DNA from: Sorghum bicolor
Taxonomy: Eukaryota; Streptophyta; Magnoliopsida; Poales; Poaceae
Length of the DNA stretch: 64,000 nucleotides
Assembly: GCF_000003195.3 (NCBI RefSeq)
Contig: NC_012871.2
Location: 18,234,658 to 18,298,657, forward strand
Direction: 5' to 3'
In this document: positions 46,974 through 59,537 of the stretch, piece after piece
Layout of the letters: the number at the start of each line of letters is the position of its first letter
Numbering within the stretch: the first letter of the stretch is position 1
Made by a program: the position numbers and the translations under genes
The notes under the pieces: model-generated
Databases searched by the model: none
Told to the model about the DNA's origin: nothing
The model's input: only the letters and a program-made list of their open reading frames with translations

Positions 46974-47692
46974 CTAGGCCTTCTTCCCTGGCGCCGGTGT
47001 TGGAGGTTTGGGAAGATCCATCGGTGGTATGTGTTCTCCTGTTCAGTGTAATGGACTTACTCAATTAGTTGCTGCATTATTACAAGGATTATTAGTTTCT
47101 TGGAAATAAACTGTACATACGACTTACTCAATTGGTCGTTGTTGCAGTTGCCGGAAGCTGTGTTTGGGTCTATTCCTAAACACGTTTGCAAGAGGGAGAG
47201 CGCGTGCGCGTGCTCTACCGGCGCCGTCAGAAGCTGGTTCACGTCCCCGTTAATGATGTGGCAGAGGCAAAGAAGATCAAAGGTGTTGGGATCGCTGTCC
47301 GTGACGTTGATGAATCGATTGACGGCTTCGCAGCACTCGTTGCCCGGTGCCCTGCTGCTGCTGTTGGTGAGGAAACCGGAGCACGAAGGCATCAGCATCA
47401 CCAGCTTCGGCCCGCACTCCATTGGCCGCGGCGCCGGGGCAGGCGGCGTCTCGTTGTAGCAGGGGATGAACGGGATCTTGGGGAACACGGGAGGGCATGG
47501 TATAATTGCCGGCAGTGGCAGGTCAGGGATCTCGTACGTCGCCGTCGGGTGCAAGACGACTTCGCCGTTGGCAGATGACGGTGCAGGAGCCTTGGTTGCT
47601 CCACCGTCTCTGGCGGCCGCAGATTGGTGCAGCAGGCTGGGCGCAATGATGGCAAAGGCGACGAGCAATGCGATCAGCGTGCACTTCGCCAT
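46974..47692 (-). CDS. Secreted eight-cysteine (lipid-transfer/AAI domain) protein, gene A
   Basis: Two exons: 47692-47128 (188 codons plus one base) and 47038-46974, giving 209 residues. The intron (47127-47039, 89 bp) is GTAAGT...CAG, phase 1. The start is the second ATG of the frame (MAKCTLIALLVAF), because it opens a clear signal peptide and lies about 110 bp from a TATA box. After the signal comes a Pro-rich spacer, then the eight-cysteine pattern C-x10-C-x15-CC-x20-CxC-x26-C-x11-C, with an NVT glycosylation site in the long CC-CxC loop. Exon 2 adds a Pro-rich tail (IPPMDLPKPPTPAPGKKA). The intron choice is backed by gene B, whose exon 2 begins with the same PPxDLP block. Known relatives bind lipids or act in the cell wall; the substrate is unknown. 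Confidence 0.82.
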
Positions 47693-47800
47693 CGATCTAT
47701 GCTTTGGTCTTTGGATGGATGGATGGGCGCGTAAACCAACAGAGGCTTTGGTTGGCTTCTGTGTGGTATGAGATGAGCCTTGAACCAAAGGAAAGGCTCA

Positions 47801-47808
47801 ATTTATAG
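47801..47808 (-). promoter_or_regulatory. TATA box of lipid-transfer-like gene A
   Basis: CTATAAAT on the minus strand, about 110 bp before the chosen ATG. Confidence 0.65.
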
Positions 47809-47810
47809 GA

Positions 47811-49219
47811 GTGGCCTCATGCCGTTGAGATATCTCTCTAATTCTTCTCGTACTGGTAGATTGTTTGCAGTAGATATCGGCAGTTGTGATCTTGTGTAGA
47901 TATATCAGCAGTTGTAATCCCAACTCGCAGCTAACTTACACGTTCTGTTGTAGTTGCTGTATATTTACACGGTTATTATGCGCACGATATGCATAACAGA
48001 AGGAATCAATGTGGAGCAGGACTCTGCTAATATATCCGGAGCAGCAGGACACGATGCATGCAAGCAACGAATGAAATTCAATGCAAGCTGTAGGATCATA
48101 TATAATAATCACAAATGAACCTTGCACATATGTTCCATTCTTCAACATCCGTGCGGGAGACGCGCTGGACTTGAGCTAAGAGTTCACGTAGAGTTTAATG
48201 GTAAATATTTAGATAAAGTATAGTAAAAATACCCATGTGTTGCAACATACTTGAGGTAAGAGTTCACGTGGAGTTTAATTGTAGATATTTAGATAGACTA
48301 GCAAAAGTGTCTGTATGTTACATCGGGAGTAAAAATGGGTAGAACAAAGACATAAATAGTACATATTTATTTATGTTTTATCCTTTCTATAATTTCATGA
48401 AGAGATACCAAGGTTCAAAGACCTGTAATGTTATATTTATTATTTATTTTATGGGTTTATGATTTGATTAATTAGTCCGTCGAATGATCTAGATTTTAGT
48501 AAGAACTAGCAAAATATGCCCGTGCGTTGCAACGGAAGACAAAAACTCTCATATCTATACATATCTATAAAAAGCTAAAATTTCAATCTGTCTTTTTTTT
48601 TTCTGCCTGCTCCTCTCCCATCCGCTTCCCCGCGTTGTCTTTGTTCTTGCGTGCCTTATACTTCTCTCCCATCCGCGCCTCAAAAGACAAAAACTCTCAT
48701 ATATTTATGAAAACGATAACGGACGGTACACACGCCCGTGCGCACACACATAATAATATAAGCCCGTGCGCACACACACAATAATATAAGTTAGTGATGG
48801 TAATAAAATATTAATATCCTATTAACATATATCGAATCAGAATATAATTGCGATACATGTGTTATCATAACTTAACTTTAGTTTTCATGCTATCCATGTG
48901 TGAGAATCTATAAAAAATCAGTAGCTATAATACTTAATTAAAGGAGGTAAATAGTTAGTTGTTTACGTGTGAACAATTGATCCGTCCATTGATTATAGTT
49001 AGAGATCATTCTTAATTTTCAGATGGCAGTCCTGGTTGAGGATTACAGGATTACATTTATTTAGACTAAATTAGACAACAAACAACTTAAGAGATTTTAG
49101 TTCACGTATTGATTAGTTAGACCATTTTCTAATCTAGGTAACTAACTTGTGGACAACAGTTCAGAATAAATAAACAAAAATGAATAAACGAATGGAGAAC
49201 GGCAATAAGGAAGCAGATT

Positions 49220-49221
<2 letters not shown>
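47811..49221. other. Repeat-derived intergenic DNA upstream of gene A
   Basis: Three diverged copies of a grass repeat end resembling CTAGCAAAATATGCCCGTG (near 48221, 48297 and 48505). A block with GAGATACCAAGGTT at about 48405 recurs at about 49977. No gene found. Confidence 0.5.

Positions 49222-49253
<32 letters not shown>
49222..49253. repeat. (TA)n microsatellite
   Basis: About 16 uninterrupted AT units. Confidence 0.9.
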
Positions 49254-49259
<6 letters not shown>

Positions 49260-52200
49260 TGACCAAAGGTAGCGATAGAGGACTACCTGGCGGCCAGCGT
49301 GTGGACAAGCGCTGCATGGCACTTTGAGATTCGTGCAGCGTGTAGGTGGAGGGATCGGATGGTTGTGAGCAGGTGGGGAGGCAGACTTCCGATCTCCAGG
49401 AAGAAAAGGCCACACATCGCTTTGTCTCCGTCTCCGCTCCCTTTCTTTCCCATTCGTTTCGTCTCGTTCTCGCCTGCCGCCTCCCCTTCGCCTTGCCTTG
49501 CTCCGGTAGCAGCAGCCGCCTCCGCCCTGCCCTCCCTCCAGAAAATTCTACAATCGACGCGCGTGGGAATCCAGCCGCTGTTGGATGTGGGACCGCGGCT
49601 GGCAGGTCCATCATCGCGCGCGGGAATCCAGCCACCGTCAGATGGGACCGCGGCCAGCGGCTCCATAGTGGATTGGAGGCGCTCGATTCACTGCCTATTT
49701 CATGCTGCTGCTACGGCGTCAACGCCCGTTCTAGAAGTGAGATTGATTCTCGCCGGGGTCGCGTAGGTACCGATCGGTTCTGAGCACGGGCGACCCTTCC
49801 CGAGTCGTGATCTATTCGATTTCGGGTGTGGCGGACAGACAACACGGGGAAGCGGATGGGAGAGGAGCGGGCAGAAAAAAAAAAGCAGACTGAAATTTTG
49901 GCTCTTTATAGATAGGTATAGATAAGTTTTGTTACTAATTAAAATTATATATTGGTAAAAATCTCTGTTTCGTGAAGAGATACCAAGGTTTGAAGACATG
50001 TAATGTTATACTTATCATATATTATTTATTTTATGAGGAAAACACCAATAAAAAAATCGAGGAAAAACATTGGTTGGAAACAAAAAAAAACAAGTGGGAA
50101 AATAGAAACCAAAAAATATAAAATATAAAAGGATTACGAAGAAAAATAGAAAATCAAAAAATTGAAACACAATGGGAAAAATTGAGGTGAAATAAAGGCA
50201 TGAAGGGCTGCACTTTTATATCAGGAATCTCTAAGTTTCTGGAATTCAATTTAGATCTTGCCACTTTTTCTTTCTCTCTTGCACTTTTCCATGAGGACTC
50301 CCTTCCTTCTCTTATATTTCATTTCCTAATCTTTTTTCCTAAACCAGGAATAGGGGAGGCCGATCTCAGCATGATAGTCCTACAACGGAACAAGAGGCGG
50401 AAAAAATATGGTGGAAAAATTATAACAGAAATTTTACCTTTTTATTATTAGGTATTGATAAATTTGGTTATATTTAGTCCATGGAGTAGGTGAGATATTT
50501 TTGACAGAAAATATGTGCATGTACAATGTATGACCCATGGTTTTAAAAATGATAAACATAATCATCAAACGAATGAACATTGGTGATAAATAAAAGAGGT
50601 TCTTTGTTCAAAAAAATGAAAGAGGTTACACTATCATACCCTGAGGTGGGACTAGTGTCGAAGGTACCAGCGGCACCACCCCACTAGTCCATATAGTGGG
50701 CTATTCTGATCAATGTCACGGAATATAGTTTGATGCACGGAGAGATTTGTGATGCAGTCCCGTGAACGTCTAGAAGGATGTAGTCGCATAAGTGTGTTGC
50801 TCATAAGTTGTAGGACAACATTTGTGCTTCAAGATAGCCACTCAAACCATATTAAGATATAAACCAACATGTCATACAACACATATAGGAGAGAAGTGCT
50901 TCTCAAACAACAAGGACCTCTAGCTTGTTTTCACCATCCTTGCTACTTCATAGGATCTATGATTACATAGAACATGTTACAATATGGTATGACTTCACAT
51001 GGGTATGAAGTCTACCTCACTGGATGCACCATTTGTTGTATATCATGACTAGATAGATGTATGGAAATAGTCCAATGCTACCACTTAGGAGTTCTTTTAG
51101 TTTTCTGACATACTTCAACTGCTTCTTTATATGCCTACTTGACTTAATGTTGGCCTCACAATTGTTCACCTTGACAATCACCATATTTGATTATCACAGC
51201 TCATTGAAATAGCTAGGTATGTTTTTCAACCATAGGAAAAACCATAAGGAATACATGAATGTTGATGGTCACCACATCATAATATCCGACCATGAAACAT
51301 CTTGGGAATAAGAGAACTTGTACATTTATCATACATATTTTTGTTTCAAATAATGTAGTTCCACTTGTGTTGAAGGGTCTTTGTCTTCTCGAATCCACTA
51401 GACAAAATCGAAGTAGGGAATTGGACCCTAAGCTAGGCTACCCAACCCCCTCTAGGGTTGATCAACACCAAATCTAGCTCGAAATTGGTACAAACTTAGT
51501 CAACTGTCAAGAAACACATACTAATGAGGATTGTGCACATGCATAGTTGGTTGATCCAAAGTCCACCAAAGAAGCTCCACAAGGAATTATTGGCCCACTT
51601 GTTATACAAAGAACGAGAATCCAAGGGAGCAACCGACTTACGTGCATTCAACCCTCACTAAGGAGCACCCTAGACCGTTGATGCATAGAGGTGGTGCATC
51701 TAGTGGTCAGCTAACCACGTAGGGGTCGCCTAACCACACTAGGATGCCACAACTACCTCAAAATTTCCTACAAATACCACTCCGAAGACATAACCTAGAG
51801 CCAGTAAATAGTGGAGCTCGCCTTGTTTATAAACACACACTCATCACGAAGCTCTCGAGTTAACTCATTAGTATTTAGTAGTGTTATTAGTTTAGTGTAG
51901 TTATTAGGAGTTAAAGTATGAGCTTAGCCTTTAGTCTCCAAGGTGAAGCTGTTGTATCTTTTATTATAAGACTTTGAGCATTCAATATCTTCTCTATTTT
52001 ACTTGTTTACTTAATTAGCTGCATATTGCATTCTTTGTTGTATTATCTTGGTTGTTCACACAGATTTAGTGTGTATCTTAGCGCAGCTAGAATAGGCGAT
52101 TCACACCTTTGCACCTATTATTCGCTTGTATTGACTGCTCTAGTCTAATCGATCATGCAGGATTAGAGTAGTACTCCTTTGGCACAAATGTGGTGTTTAA

Positions 52201-52509
52201 GCTAGCGGATACCTGATGAGATTATGGCTTGTCTCATGATGATTGTGGTAGCTAATAGGTGGTGTCAACCCTATCTCACCTTTGTAGTCCACTATGTTCG
52301 GGTAAGTTCTTAAAACATAAGGTTCTAAGAATAATTTACTTCTCACCCATTTTTGCTATCTGGGTATGCCCCACAGCTGGATCTCTCATGTTTCTCCGAT
52401 TCTGCCTGTGACCCGAACTCCCATTTTAAGTTAGAACAACCCAAGTCTAGTGATGGTACAGAGTTTAATCCAACCACATATTAAAAGATATGACATGATT
52501 ATTATATAA
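49254..52509. other. Intergenic, GC-rich patch then degenerate repeats
   Basis: 49260-49860 is GC-rich with overlapping frames on both strands but no recognisable protein; its right side ends in TATAGATAGGTATAGAT, a common grass repeat end. 50050-50450 is A-rich. 51740-52200 resembles the R/U5 part of an old LTR (ends near AATAGGCGATTCACACC), but I could not find a partner. Confidence 0.4.
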
Positions 52510-52704
52510 GGTCAGTCTCAATGAGATTTCATCAGGATTTTATGGGCATTAAATATGCTGATGTGGCACCGTATTAATAAAGTGAGAGATGATAAGAATT
52601 TCATGGGAGCAGAGAGAGTTTCATCTTCATGAAACTTTTATGCACTATTTTCAAAATCAGATGTGTTGGAAACTGGAACATGAAACTCTCCATTAAGATT
52701 GGCC
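52510..52704. mobile_element. Tourist-like MITE, relative of 42578-42752
   Basis: Begins GGTCAGTCTCAATGAGATTT and ends ATTAAGATTGGCC, the same terminal family as the earlier MITE. The flanks (TAA, TGT) no longer match, so the target duplication has decayed. Confidence 0.65.
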
Positions 52705-53111
52705 TGTGCATAAATCTCCAAAGGTCGTCCATGTGCTCCGTACAATAAATTGTTGATTTTATTGCAACACGATAATGTTTGCTATAAATCTAGAGAACAA
52801 TAACATATCTTATTATCCTATTTGTCTGCAGACTGCCCTACAAATAATGTAATCTCTTCAATTATGTAACCTAAACTTAATTTGACTCCCTGAAAGAGGT
52901 TGTAATGTATCCCCACACAAACAGAAAACATGCGAGAGCACACACGCTCTCAGCTGATGGCGCCATGCAAATCTGCAACTGGCAGCAACTTTTATTGTTC
53001 AGAATCATAACTTGTCGATTGTCGCTGTTAGTTAATCATGGCCATCCTACTGCAAAAAAACAAAAACAAAACAAAAACAAAAACAAAATAAGATGTGCAT
53101 AGTTGATCAGA

Positions 53112-53881
53112 TTAGACTGAATATAGATTATACGGCACCAATTTCTGAAACTGATGGAAATAAAAATGCATACCCCAACGGGGAATCGGTGATGGAGCTG
53201 GGGATGGCGATGGCAAAGGCGTCAATGGTGAGGGACTCGGAAGGTCTATCGGCGGCACTCCGTCCACTGTCCACAGTTCAATCCATGCATATTCATCAAT
53301 CATCGGTAAAATTTTTTTTGTTTCCATGCAAACATCATGTATATATAGCTAGCTTTTGGATCATCTGCACTAATTAAATAATTATATATGGCTAATCATG
53401 ACTTACTTAGGTTGCAGGCCGCGGCAAATACGTCGACACGTACGTCGTGGCCACACACCGAGAAGAGCTCCACCATGCGCATATGTCTCATCGGCACCGG
53501 CAGAAGCTGCCCGATGTCGCCGTTCACGACGTGGCACAGGCAGGTAACCGTGTCCAAGGTGAACATGGCGTTGAAGCCGTCGCAGCAGGTGGCCTCGGGC
53601 GCGTACACGGTGGCGTTGGTGAGGAAGCCCGCGCACGGCGTCATCCGCGCCAACCATGGCCGGCACTCCCTCGGCTGCGGCGGCAGCTGTGGAATGCCGC
53701 CGCCGCCTGGGGACGGCGCCGCCGCTGCTCCTGGATCTTCTGCGCCGTCGTTTGCCGCGGCGATGGCCATGGCAAGGGCTCCTCCGGCGACTCTGCTCGC
53801 CGCAGATGGCTGCAGGATGACGGCGGCGGAGGCGACGAGCAAGGCGATCGTCAGCGGCGTGCACTTGTTGCATGGAGCCAT
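53112..53881 (-). CDS. Secreted eight-cysteine (lipid-transfer/AAI domain) protein, gene B
   Basis: Two exons: 53881-53407 (158 codons plus one base) and 53266-53112, 209 residues in all. The intron (53406-53267, 140 bp) is GTAAGT...ACAG, phase 1, exactly as in gene A. Start MAPCNKCTPLTIALLVASAA gives a signal peptide. Cysteine pattern C-x9-C-x15-CC-x13-CxC-x26-C-x12-C; the CC-CxC loop is seven residues shorter than in gene A. Exon 2 is Pro/Ser-rich (PPIDLPSPSPLTPLPSPSP), then hydrophobic and aromatic to the stop. A GTATGC after RWG could be a further donor, so the last 20 residues are uncertain. Tandem paralogue of gene A, same strand, about 5.4 kb away. Confidence 0.78.
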
Positions 53882-53920
53882 CGGAATCGATCGATCGATG
53901 ACGCGTGTGGTGGATCGGAG

Positions 53921-53930
53921 GATTATATGT
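53921..53930 (-). promoter_or_regulatory. Possible TATA box of gene B
   Basis: CATATAATCC on the minus strand about 45 bp before the ATG. Close for plant 5' UTRs, so moderate support only. Confidence 0.35.
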
Positions 53931-54023
53931 AACAACTTGATGGCCAGACTCCGGTCCACTTTAGTCAACTGTCTATGGTGGGTCACAATCTTTTGATGTT
54001 TTAGGTTGGAAAACGTATTTTCC

Positions 54024-54102
54024 GAAGCTGGGTGCCTCGGCCTCAACCAGATCGTGGTTATCAAAATCTGTTTCACTAAAAATGAAGCTGGGTGCCTCGG
54101 CC
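54024..54102. repeat. 19 bp direct repeat upstream of gene B
   Basis: GAAGCTGGGTGCCTCGGCC at 54024-54042 and again at 54084-54102. Confidence 0.9.
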
Positions 54103-55440
54103 CCGTTTTTATTAATCCGTATTTTTTTTTGGTTTTGTGGAAAATGAATTTATCTTATACAGTTTTGCGGGTAGTACAGTAAAGCTAGTTCTACATAATT
54201 AATAAAAAAAAGCTAGTTCTACATAAACTAGTAGTTCTAAAAAAAAGCTTTTCAATAATTTGTGGCTAAAATTAAAAAGTGGGGTCACTTGAAAAAGAAT
54301 TATAGCAACCTGTGCCACATAGATGTAACCGTCTATTAGTCGCCCCATAGCTAGCTAGTTTTTATCATAACAAATTGATGTGGGCTCCACTTTAGTTTTT
54401 ATGGAGTTATTGTAGAAAACTGTTAGAGAAGATAAATTTTAATATTGCTATATCTTTGCTAGATTTGTTAGTTTAATAAATAAATTATACCAAACTGTGT
54501 TAAAGATGTTTTTATTATCCTGGGCACCTATAAACTCACATCTAGAACCTCCAAAATAGAATCTCAGTTGGCTTCCACAGTATCTCCGCTATGAAAATGC
54601 ATGGTAGCCTAATATCAAAATTTGGTGAACCTCAGCGGACCGGGGCGACCAAAGCCGCCATCCTTGGCACCCTATAATATACAAGTAGAACCTACAAAAT
54701 CCAACCTTCATTGTCTGCTCTACTTCTCTGTATTCTCATATATACAAATAGTGGTCAGTGGTTAATTTAATTCTGACAAACCTCCTGGTGGCCGCGGTTG
54801 GGGCAACGGAGTGTCAAAGAAAAGCACCCATGAAACACGTATCTTTACACATGGCTGCCTCTATTTTTCCCATGCATGGATACATTATTGGTAGTACGTG
54901 AGCGTGTTTGTAGCTAGTGGAGGAGGGTTTTCTTCATCGAACCCAAAAAATAAAGATTTTGAGAGTGGTTTTAGCAAACCGTTAGATTTTGCATTCTTGA
55001 AATTTGCTAAAAATCTTAAAAATTGCTCTCCAACAGTTTTGCATTTGACTTATGCATTTTAGCAAACTTGGCATTTGATGGACCAAACTTGGCATTTTTG
55101 CATAGGCACAATAGCTTGGCAATTTTGATATCCTGACAATCTTGGACTCTTTGTCGTGCCCGTACTCCCCACGTCGCGGTAGTTTCCCGCGAGACGACTT
55201 CTCCCCGCGCGCGACTCTTTTCTTTCCCCCGCGCGTCGCCTCCTTTCTTCGCGCGTCGCCTCTTTTCTTCGCGCGGAGACGAAGGAGATCCATCGCCGCC
55301 TCCTTTTCTTGCAGCGACGCAAGGTTACCTCGAGCAGATGTCACCGGCCTGGATCAAGCAGCGACCTCTTTTGGCGACCTCGAAACCCTCCTTGCGGAAG
55401 CCTTGGGACCTGGATGCCGCGGTGGTACCTGGGACTGTTG
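54103..55440. other. Intergenic region before LARD-like element 2
   Basis: AT-rich to about 55140, with MITE-like wording around 54950-55110 (GCTCTCCAACAGTTTTGCA) but no clear ends. Then GC-rich with two direct copies of GCGCGTCGCCTC at about 55230-55265. Short frames there have no recognisable content. Confidence 0.45.
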
Positions 55441-55990
55441 TGTCACACCCTGGCTTTTAAAATAAGACCAGAGTCGTCATATGTGTGCCCAGGAAGTCCA
55501 CACATATAACAAAGAATAGAAATATCAGAATCAATGTTATATATAGCGGAAAAATATATTTATAATAACACTTACAAAACATCAGAGTACGCGGAAACAG
55601 TAGCTAAACTTCTTAGGCTCCAATCTTCTCAGGGACGGTTGACTGGGGGCTCCGTACGTCAAGCACTTCCCATAAGCTTCTAGAAAACTCCATGACCTCT
55701 TTATCCTTCTTCTGAGCAGCACTTTACTACACACTGGGGGTGTGGGGGAAATAGCAAGGGTGAGTTCATGTCGAACTCAGCAAGTACAGACGGAAAGTAT
55801 AATGACATGCAAGGCTTAATCAAAGGAAAAGCTGACACTGTTTAACTGCAGGTGAGCTTTTTAGTTGGTACACTTTTATTACAATTCTTTTATTAAAACA
55901 ACCTATTACTAAATATGAGTGAAGCATCCCAACCCTTAATTAGATGAAAGTATATTAACAATTTTCTTAATCATCATTATAATTATTACC

Positions 55991-56127
55991 GAGGTAGCAA
56001 CCTCAGATAGTAACTCGGGGTAGCAACCCCATTAAGGTCATGGGATAGCAATCCCAATTTAGAACAGAGGATAGCAATCCTGCCAACACGGAATAGCCAT
56101 TCCGCCAAAGCACGAGGTAGCAACCTC
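55991..56127. repeat. Array of six mini-hairpins with a conserved AGC(A/C) loop
   Basis: GAGGTAGCAACCTC (55991), GGGGTAGCAACCCC (56017), TGGGATAGCAATCCCA (56041), AGGATAGCAATCCT (56068), CGGAATAGCCATTCCG (56089) and GAGGTAGCAACCTC (56114). Each has 5-6 bp complementary arms around AGCA or AGCC. The arm sequence changes from unit to unit, but pairing is always kept. Confidence 0.92.
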
Positions 56128-56210
56128 AACCAAATTTCGCCTCCAAGTATCCAGTGAATCCAATTTGCTCATCAAGTGAGGGTCTGGGCCGCTCGTGACC
56201 GTGAGCACGG

Positions 56211-56239
56211 CTGATATATCAGTTTTACACTCTGCAGAG
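56211..56239. repeat. Conserved double palindrome in LARD-like LTRs
   Basis: CTGATATATCAG (56211-56222) and CTCTGCAGAG (56230-56239), set in GTGAGCACGGCT...TTTTACACT. Element 1 has CTAGTATACTAG (11299-11310; 17429-17440) and CTCTGCAGAG (11320-11329) at the matching place. Confidence 0.88.
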
Positions 56240-59200
56240 GTGTGCACTTTCACTCCAAGTCGTGATTCCCATTTGCTCGGGGTCGCGACTCCCCAAAACA
56301 CTTCCAAGGTGAGCAGGCAGGGTCTCACTACGAGACCTTTCACAGGGTCCAACTAATAGGATGCCACTCGCAAGTTTTCGCCAGGGCGCTCGACAGTCAA
56401 TACCCATAGCCATGGCGTACCGAGCAGCCGCTAACTTAATATTCATTACCCAAGTTACTTCCTCACGCCTACCCGGAAAGTAACACCCTACTAGTGGAGG
56501 TCCTGCTAATTAGTCAAGCCAGAGCCATATAGCTTGGAGCTGCACTGTAAGTCCCAGGGGGCCGCTCCCTGACTAAGTCCTTACGGAGAGCAGAGACGGA
56601 TACGCCCGGCAAACCGGACCACCAACAGTACCCGCTCCCCCTGTCACCACCATCATCACGATGCTCGTAAGCATCCAACATCGCCATCCCGCAGTGACCA
56701 AAGATTCAGCACAGTTTAAGCATCAAGTTGAGTATAGATTATTACTTGTTTAGGCATGTGTATAAGATGAGTAGAGCAGCTAAGCAAACCTAGTATAACC
56801 TAGACTACCCATATATGTAACCCCAGGTGAACAAGGAATAGTAAGTAAAGCTAGTCATGTCCTTAGGGTTTGCATTCATTGGACACATGCATGTAAAGTA
56901 AATGACATTAATGAGTAGGTTCAAAATGATCAAACGGTGTCTGCACTTGCCTTAATTCCCAGTGTATATCTGCTCAAAATTCATCTCCAACTTCGGCTTC
57001 GACTGTAGGTCCTCAGCTCCTGATCTTCACTGTTGATGAACCGCGCTTCTACTCGTAGCAACCAAACAACACGAACAGACAAACAAACAATCACGACTAA
57101 GAACAAACAACAATCAAAAGAAAAGCTTAGAAAGAGCGCACTAAACGACACGGATGTTACGATCGAGACACGCGAGAACGATTGAGAACGGAGCTATCGT
57201 TAAACAGACACGACTTTCGAGGTTCGAAGTGTAACGGAGAAGACGACTATACGCTGGTCGTATTTTATGAAAAGTGGTGATAGACTTTGTCTAAAAGTTG
57301 AGTTGACCAAACTATAAAGCTGGAGTTAAACTTTAGTCATAATTATTATAAGTAATTATATACCACTGAAACCAATTAAGCATTTATAGTTTTGAAATAT
57401 GGATTATATGAAAGAAACTAATCAAGTGATTATATATCAGGTTAAAACTAATCAAGGTATAATTAATAAAGAAACATTATAGTTAATATTAATAACGTGA
57501 GCGTTTAATTAATTATTTATAAAAGATCAAAATTATAAACATAATTTACTTTTAGTTCAAAAAGACTTAGATAAGTATTACTTAAATTATTTATGTGCTT
57601 CATGTTTAAATAATCAAATTATAATTAAGAAGTATTTAAGTTGACATTTGATTATAAAGATACCAAAATATAATCCTATATTGTCTTTATCTTAATTAAA
57701 TAAAAAAGCATTCAAAACGTTAATCAAATTATTTAAACTCCTAAATACGAGACAATGAAAACAACATTGCTAACATATAGATTACGCCGACATAGTCACA
57801 ACGCAACGAGAACCGAATTACAACTAGATTGCTCCTAATTTAAAAGCTATTTAATAAATATTAATCAAATTATATTTAATAAATTTAAGAATAAGATACA
57901 TGATAAATATTTATACTACTACGCAGAGCGCGGCGATTCAAAACTAACGCGACAAAAACGGGATTAAACGGAGTTGAAACGCGCATTCTATGGCCAAAAC
58001 TAGATCAGTGGCAAGACTGTGAATAAACAGAACTAATTTTCGTATTTTAAATAATTAAAACAGAATTTTAAATGTGTTTTGGACTGTGGGCACTATTTCC
58101 CTAAAGCGCAGGGGCTAAAACAGAAAAGTCAAGGGCTTTAAATTAAATACTTTTGAACTGAGTGGAGTGCGGGTTAATTAACGAAAAGTGCAGGGACTTT
58201 TTCGCAAAACCGCCGGGGTCAACGGGCTGTGGCCGGCTGACCGGCCACGTGTCGCGACTGGACTGGCCGGTCCACGGCCCGCGCCTGTGGACCGGGGCGG
58301 TGGCGGCTGGTCCACCGGTCCACCGTGGACCGGGGAGGGTCGGGCGGCCGGCCGCGGCGACGGCGCCATGGCCGCGCCGGTGAGCTCGTCGCGGCGGCTC
58401 TGCGGGGCACGGGAGGCCGTGCCAAGGGCACGAACGCGTCGCGCGCGGTGCGGCGAGTGCGGTGCGTCGGCTGGTCACGCGGAAGAGAGGCCGGGGCGAG
58501 TGGGCTTCGCGGCGGGGCGGCTCGGCGACGGCGAGAACTCCGGCGAGCATGAAGGTGTGATGGGGAAGGGGAGAAGGCACGCCGAGGGCACCAGGGTGCT
58601 CGTCGTGCCCTTGCGAGGTCGAGTCCGGGCTCACTTTGACGAGAACAGCAGCGGGGCGGAGCGCAGCGGAGGTCGGGATCTCGGCGACTTCAATGGCGGC
58701 GGCAAGCTTTGATTAGGGTTTTGCGGGGGCTTGGGAGAGCGATTAGGGCTTCTAGGGAGGCGTGCGGCGGCTGCAGGGCGCCCTTAAATAGGTGAAGGCG
58801 AACCTCGGTTCGCGTGTGCGCAGAAACCGGGGCGGCGGCGCGGCGGCTGCCCCGTCCGAATCGGACGGGAGGTTGGGGATGACCACCCCGCTGACAGGTG
58901 GGGCCCCCTGGTCAGCGGCTGCGGGTGGAGAGGAGGCAGGCGGGGGCGCTGGGCTGGGCACTCGGGGCGCAAGTGCTGCGTGGCTGGGCCGCGGCCCACT
59001 CGGGCGTGCAGGGGGGGAAGGGAGGCCGGCCCAGGGCGCTTGCCCTTTTCCTTTCTCTTTTTTTTTCTTTTTATTCAAAAGGGTTTAAACCAAATTTTCA
59101 ACACCTTTATAAACCAAAATTTGATTTATTAATTTGGGTCGTTTTGAGAATTGTTTTCTCTACTGCTTTTGAAAACAAAGCATTTTTTTTCTTAATAACA

Positions 59201-59537
59201 TATTTTTAAATTATTTTTCCACTCAAATATAAATTAGTTTTCAAATATGACTTTTGGAGTTTTATTTTTTTGAAAACCGAAAGGACCTAAACGTGCTCTC
59301 TAGAAATTTTGAAATTCATTTTTCTGAGACAAGCCAAACAAAGCTAGGGCACAAAACACACATCAAATAAAACACCCTCCACTTAATTTATTAAAAGTTT
59401 TAAAATTCCACATTTTTCTCATTTTATATTAACAACAATGAATAAAATCTTGGAATATTTTACAAAAATTTTTAAATCCTTAATTAATTTAGTGTTTTCT
59501 AATAACAATCTAAAATTAAAAATTTTGGAGTGTTATA

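Larger units (their letters stand above)
55441..59537 (-). repeat. 3' LTR of LARD-like element 2
   Basis: It starts TGTCACACCCTGG on the plus strand and ends GTGTTATA, where ...TTACA would be expected (one change). It contains the mini-hairpin array, the conserved palindrome block and a GC-rich patch at 58200-59050. Long frames in that patch occur on both strands and are not credible genes. Confidence 0.88.

Noticed and set aside
47186..47578. 130-codon plus frame across lipid-transfer-like gene A (and 53388-53996 across gene B)
   Set aside because: Antisense shadow of a real coding exon with high GC content.
49299..49783. Plus-strand frames of 145-155 codons near 49.3-49.8 kb
   Set aside because: Low-complexity Arg/Ser/Pro/Ala text, frames open on both strands, no promoter or relative that I can recognise; left as intergenic.
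51740..52200. Possible solo LTR of an old copia element
   Set aside because: Text resembles an R/U5 region, but no paired end, target duplication or primer site could be found.
58143..58712. Overlapping long frames on both strands in the GC-rich part of LARD-like element 2's LTR
   Set aside because: Same situation: Pro/Arg/Gly/Ala-rich, four frames open at once, no motif.
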